DNA of 7,734 bases from assembly GCA_031278595.1 (NCBI GenBank), contig JAITKE010000067.1, forward strand, positions 1-7,734, written 5' to 3'. This DNA is from Puniceicoccales bacterium. GTDB lineage: Bacteria; Verrucomicrobiota; Verrucomicrobiia; Opitutales; JAIRLG01. Made by a program: the position numbers and the translations under genes. Shown piece after piece: positions 5,711 through 7,734 of the stretch. Numbering within the stretch: position 1 is the first letter of the stretch; each line of letters begins with the position of its first letter. A model generated the notes under the pieces. It was not told the origin of the DNA. It did not search any database and saw nothing but the letters and a program-made list of their open reading frames with translations.

Positions 5711-6364
5711 ATGGAAGGAGAGGAATCTGAAAATCAAGGCCCGGGCCCGAAAGGAGCATCGGAGACGGACACTGCCTTTTGGGGCGAAGGGGGAGAGGCT
5801 GTAGCTCCTACGGCGGAAGAGCTGGGCGGCGTGGCCGAGGGGATGGAGTCCGAAAGAACGGCCGTGGCTCCGGAAGAGAGGAAGTACCTGGCCGCCTACG
5901 TCCAGCTGCAGGCGGATTTCGAAAACTTCAAGAAACGGGCCGCGCGGGAGCGGGAGGAATGGCTCAAGCTTTCCAACCGCCGGCTCATCGAGGAGCTGCT
6001 GACCATTGTCGATCATCTGGATCTCGCGCTGCAGTCGGCCAAGCCCGAAGACGAGAAGGGACGGCAGATCACCCAGGGCTTCGGGATGATCGTCGGGCAG
6101 TTTAAAAAACTGCTGGCTGAGCAGGGCCTGGCCGAAGTAGGGCAAGTGGGAGAGCCCTTCAATCCTCGGGATCACGAAGCGGTGGGGCAGAGCGCCCATC
6201 CGACGGTGCCCATCGACCACATCTGTCAGATTGTCCGCAGGGGCTATCGGCTCCACGACTTCACCCTGCGCCCGGCTTCGGTCATCGTGTCTAATGGACC
6301 TGAAAACATCGCGTCCCATGGTCCGAAAGAGGAAAATAAATCGCAGGAGGAAGTTCCCTCATGA
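5711..6364 (+). CDS. grpE: Nucleotide exchange factor GrpE
   Basis: GrpE is the dimeric cytoplasmic co-chaperone that releases ADP from DnaK. From ATG 5711 the protein has 217 residues, normal for the family. The N-terminal 55 or so residues are acidic and probably disordered. A long helix follows (L-Q-A-D-F-E-N-F-K-K-R-A), then the four-helix bundle and the C-terminal beta domain with F150-N-P-R-D-H-E-A-V and R-R-G-Y-R-L-H-D-F-T-L-R-P-A-S-V-I-V-S, the family signature. A TTG at 5675 would add 12 residues (K-F-F-R-G-L-L-D-E-N-S) but has no ribosome site, so ATG is preferred; the GATGAG tract upstream of it is only a weak site. The stop overlaps the dnaJ start (ATGA), giving a two-gene coupled operon. 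dnaK and hrcA, often adjacent in other bacteria, are not in the window. Confidence 0.96.
   Translation: MEGEESENQGPGPKGASETDTAFWGEGGEAVAPTAEELGGVAEGMESERTAVAPEERKYLAAYVQLQADFENFKKRAAREREEWLKLSNRRLIEELLTIVDHLDLALQSAKPEDEKGRQITQGFGMIVGQFKKLLAEQGLAEVGQVGEPFNPRDHEAVGQSAHPTVPIDHICQIVRRGYRLHDFTLRPASVIVSNGPENIASHGPKEENKSQEEVPS
6345..6350 (+). promoter_or_regulatory. Shine-Dalgarno of dnaJ inside grpE
   Basis: AGGAGG lies within the last codons of grpE, 10 nt before the dnaJ ATG at 6361. Together with the ATGA overlap it supports both independent and coupled initiation of dnaJ. Confidence 0.75.
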
Positions 6365-7527
6365 GCGCCGCCGAGGATTACTATGGGCTCCTGGGGGTCT
6401 CCAAAACGGCGACGGAGGACGAACTCAAGAAGGCCTACCGGAAGATGGCCGTCAAGTATCACCCGGACAAGAACCCGGGCGACAAGACGGCCGAGGAGAA
6501 GTTTAAAAAAATCTCGGCGGCCTACGAGGTGCTCCATGACCCGTCCAAGCGCGCGGCCTATGACCGTTACGGGGCGGCGGCCTTCGACCCCCAGTCGGGC
6601 GGCATGGGCGGAGCGGCCCGAGGGGGATTTCAGGGGAACTTCTCCCAGGGATTCGGAGGCTTTTCCGACCCCTTCGACATTTTCCGCGAGGTTTTCGGCG
6701 GGGGCATCGGCGAGTTCTTCGGCGGCGGCCGTTCCCGCCGCAGTGGTTCCCGCTCCTCGTCCGGAGCCGATCTGCGCTATGACCTGGAAATCACGCTCCT
6801 GGAAGCTTTCAAAGGGGTTGAGAAGACCCTGAACTACCACCGTCATGTGAGCTGCGCCCACTGCCATGGCAGCGGGGCGGACAAGGGCTCTTCCCGGAGT
6901 ACCTGCACCAGCTGTCGGGGCTCGGGCTACGTCACCACCTCCCAGGGATTCATGACGATTCAGCAGGGCTGCCCGCGCTGCCGGGGCCAGGGGGTGGTGA
7001 TCGAAAGGCCCTGTCCGCACTGCTACGGCGAAGGAAGGGTGGTGGAGTCGACGACGACGAAGGTTCGGGTGCCGGCCGGGGTCGATTCCGGCATGCAGCT
7101 GCGCCTGACGGGCTTCGGCGAGGCGGGGGAGCAGGGCGGGGCCGCGGGCCATCTCTACGTGCGGGTGGAGGTGAAGGAGGACAAGCGCTTCGAGCGCCAT
7201 GGGAATGACCTGCACTGCCGCATATCCCTGTCCTTCGCTCTGCTGGCCCTCGGCGGCGAGACGAACATCGACACCATCGACGGCCAGGCGATTTTGAAGA
7301 TTCCAGCCGGCACGCAGGCCGAAAGCGTCCTGCGCGTCCGCGGGCAGGGCATGCCAATTCTGGACCAGAGCGGCGCCCAGGGGGATCAGCTGGTCCATGT
7401 CGCCGTCGAGGTGCCGAAGAAATTGACCCACGAGCAGCGGGAAAAGCTCGAGGCCTTCGCCCAGGCCTGTAGCTCCCCCTCCAAAGGCAGCTTCTTCGAC
7501 CGCCTCCGCGGCAGCTTCGGCCTCTGA
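6361..7527 (+). CDS. dnaJ: Chaperone protein DnaJ (type I Hsp40)
   Basis: DnaJ delivers unfolded clients to DnaK and stimulates its ATPase. The 388 residues are the usual length, with all four type I parts. The J-domain covers residues 5-70 with H34-P-D36. The Gly/Phe-rich region covers about 78-130 and is extended by a Ser/Arg-rich patch (G-G-G-R-S-R-R-S-G-S-R-S-S). The zinc region has four C-x-x-C-x-G-x-G repeats starting at C165 (C-A-H-C), C182 (C-T-S-C), C204 (C-P-R-C) and C218 (C-P-H-C). The C-terminal client-binding domains contain K-V-R-V-P-A-G-V-D-S-G, the N-terminal side of the family's usual pattern, and L-G-G-E-T. No key residue is missing. It is the second gene of the grpE-dnaJ operon (4-bp ATGA overlap). 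Downstream, 7528-7634 has no convincing gene; the cloverleaf at 7635 follows. Confidence 0.97.
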   Translation: MSAAEDYYGLLGVSKTATEDELKKAYRKMAVKYHPDKNPGDKTAEEKFKKISAAYEVLHDPSKRAAYDRYGAAAFDPQSGGMGGAARGGFQGNFSQGFGGFSDPFDIFREVFGGGIGEFFGGGRSRRSGSRSSSGADLRYDLEITLLEAFKGVEKTLNYHRHVSCAHCHGSGADKGSSRSTCTSCRGSGYVTTSQGFMTIQQGCPRCRGQGVVIERPCPHCYGEGRVVESTTTKVRVPAGVDSGMQLRLTGFGEAGEQGGAAGHLYVRVEVKEDKRFERHGNDLHCRISLSFALLALGGETNIDTIDGQAILKIPAGTQAESVLRVRGQGMPILDQSGAQGDQLVHVAVEVPKKLTHEQREKLEAFAQACSSPSKGSFFDRLRGSFGL

Positions 7528-7634
7528 GAACGGGTCGAAGGGGAAGTTCTAGTGATGGGGCCGGAAGGTTCATCTTTCGGTCTCTGTTCGTTTCCAGCCT
7601 CCGGAAGTAGGCCGAAGGGAGGATTCATTTTTTT

Positions 7635-7734
7635 GGGGCGCCGCCTTGGCGTGGACTAGCCGTGGTGGGCGACGCCCCCACGGCTAGACCACGCCGTCCG
7701 CGCAGCGGACGAGAGCCCGTAGGGCTCCAAGGCG
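7635..7734. repeat. Cloverleaf palindromic element 2 (cut by the window end)
   Basis: This shows the same layout as 4051-4154 with different sequence. The outer stem pairs 7642-7648 with 7728-7734 and is still open at the window edge. Arm 1 pairs 7649-7670 with 7674-7694 (20 bp, one A-A mismatch at 7655/7688, one bulged T at 7666, loop GAC). Arm 2 pairs 7695-7701 with 7705-7711 (7 bp, loop GCA). Arm 3 pairs 7713-7718 with 7722-7727 (6 bp, loop GTA), leaving 7712 unpaired. A T7 run (7628-7634) directly precedes the GGGG at its start. It sits 107 bp past the dnaJ stop. If the outer stem continues to pair through its GGGGCGC start, the unseen right flank should read close to gcgcccc. Confidence 0.8.

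Noticed and set aside
5696..6319. 207-codon open frame antisense to grpE
   Set aside because: It mirrors the grpE codons and has no recognisable domain or ribosome site.
6244..7431. 395-codon open frame antisense to dnaJ
   Set aside because: dnaJ has all its domains on the plus strand; this frame shows no family motif and its start lies inside dnaJ.
7555..7659. 34-codon ORF after dnaJ
   Set aside because: It has only a weak ribosome site and ends inside the second cloverleaf; no sign of coding.
7628..7734. Ordinary Rho-independent terminator for dnaJ
   Set aside because: The T-run comes before the hairpins in dnaJ sense rather than after them; the part after the stem is outside the window.

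Overview
The window reads as bacterial chromosomal DNA with GC-rich core genes and one visibly AT-richer insert. Gene content and sequence style suggest the Verrucomicrobiota (PVC group). The main hint is the phosphofructokinase-like protein, which belongs to the long clade whose members usually carry a Q-S-G-G-P-T-A-V-I-N-A-S loop and an E-E-I-Y-G-G-L-N-G stretch. This assignment is inference from remembered family patterns, not from a search.

Layout. Positions 1-1284 hold an unusual block behind leuS: a membrane-anchored acidic protein of unknown function (66-1145, minus), preceded by a 17-codon overlapping ORF with a strong Shine-Dalgarno. The block is bounded by two copies of the last 42 bp of the leuS coding end. 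leuS (leucyl-tRNA synthetase) runs 1210-3837 on the minus strand. A 483-bp gap (3838-4320) holds a fully paired cloverleaf palindrome, part of a 16-bp inverted-repeat pair and an imperfect duplicated segment. A phosphofructokinase-family gene occupies 4321-5553 (minus) and lacks several residues expected of an active enzyme. Divergent from it, grpE (5711-6364) and dnaJ (6361-7527) form an overlapping chaperone operon on the plus strand. The window ends inside a second cloverleaf palindrome (7635 onward) with the same architecture as the first but unrelated sequence.

How the genes work together. GrpE and DnaJ are the nucleotide-exchange factor and J-domain co-chaperone of a DnaK that is not in the window. 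leuS charges tRNA-Leu, and the PFK-like protein belongs to glycolysis by family. There is no sign that leuS, the PFK-like gene and the chaperone genes form one pathway.

Most interesting points: (1) a roughly 1.2-kb foreign-looking cassette sits exactly at the leuS 3' end between direct repeats, and a single base difference at the ancestral stop codon adds 13 residues to LeuRS; (2) two cloverleaf elements share arm order, arm length and 3-nt loops but not sequence; (3) the PFK-family protein is a candidate pseudoenzyme or has changed substrate use.
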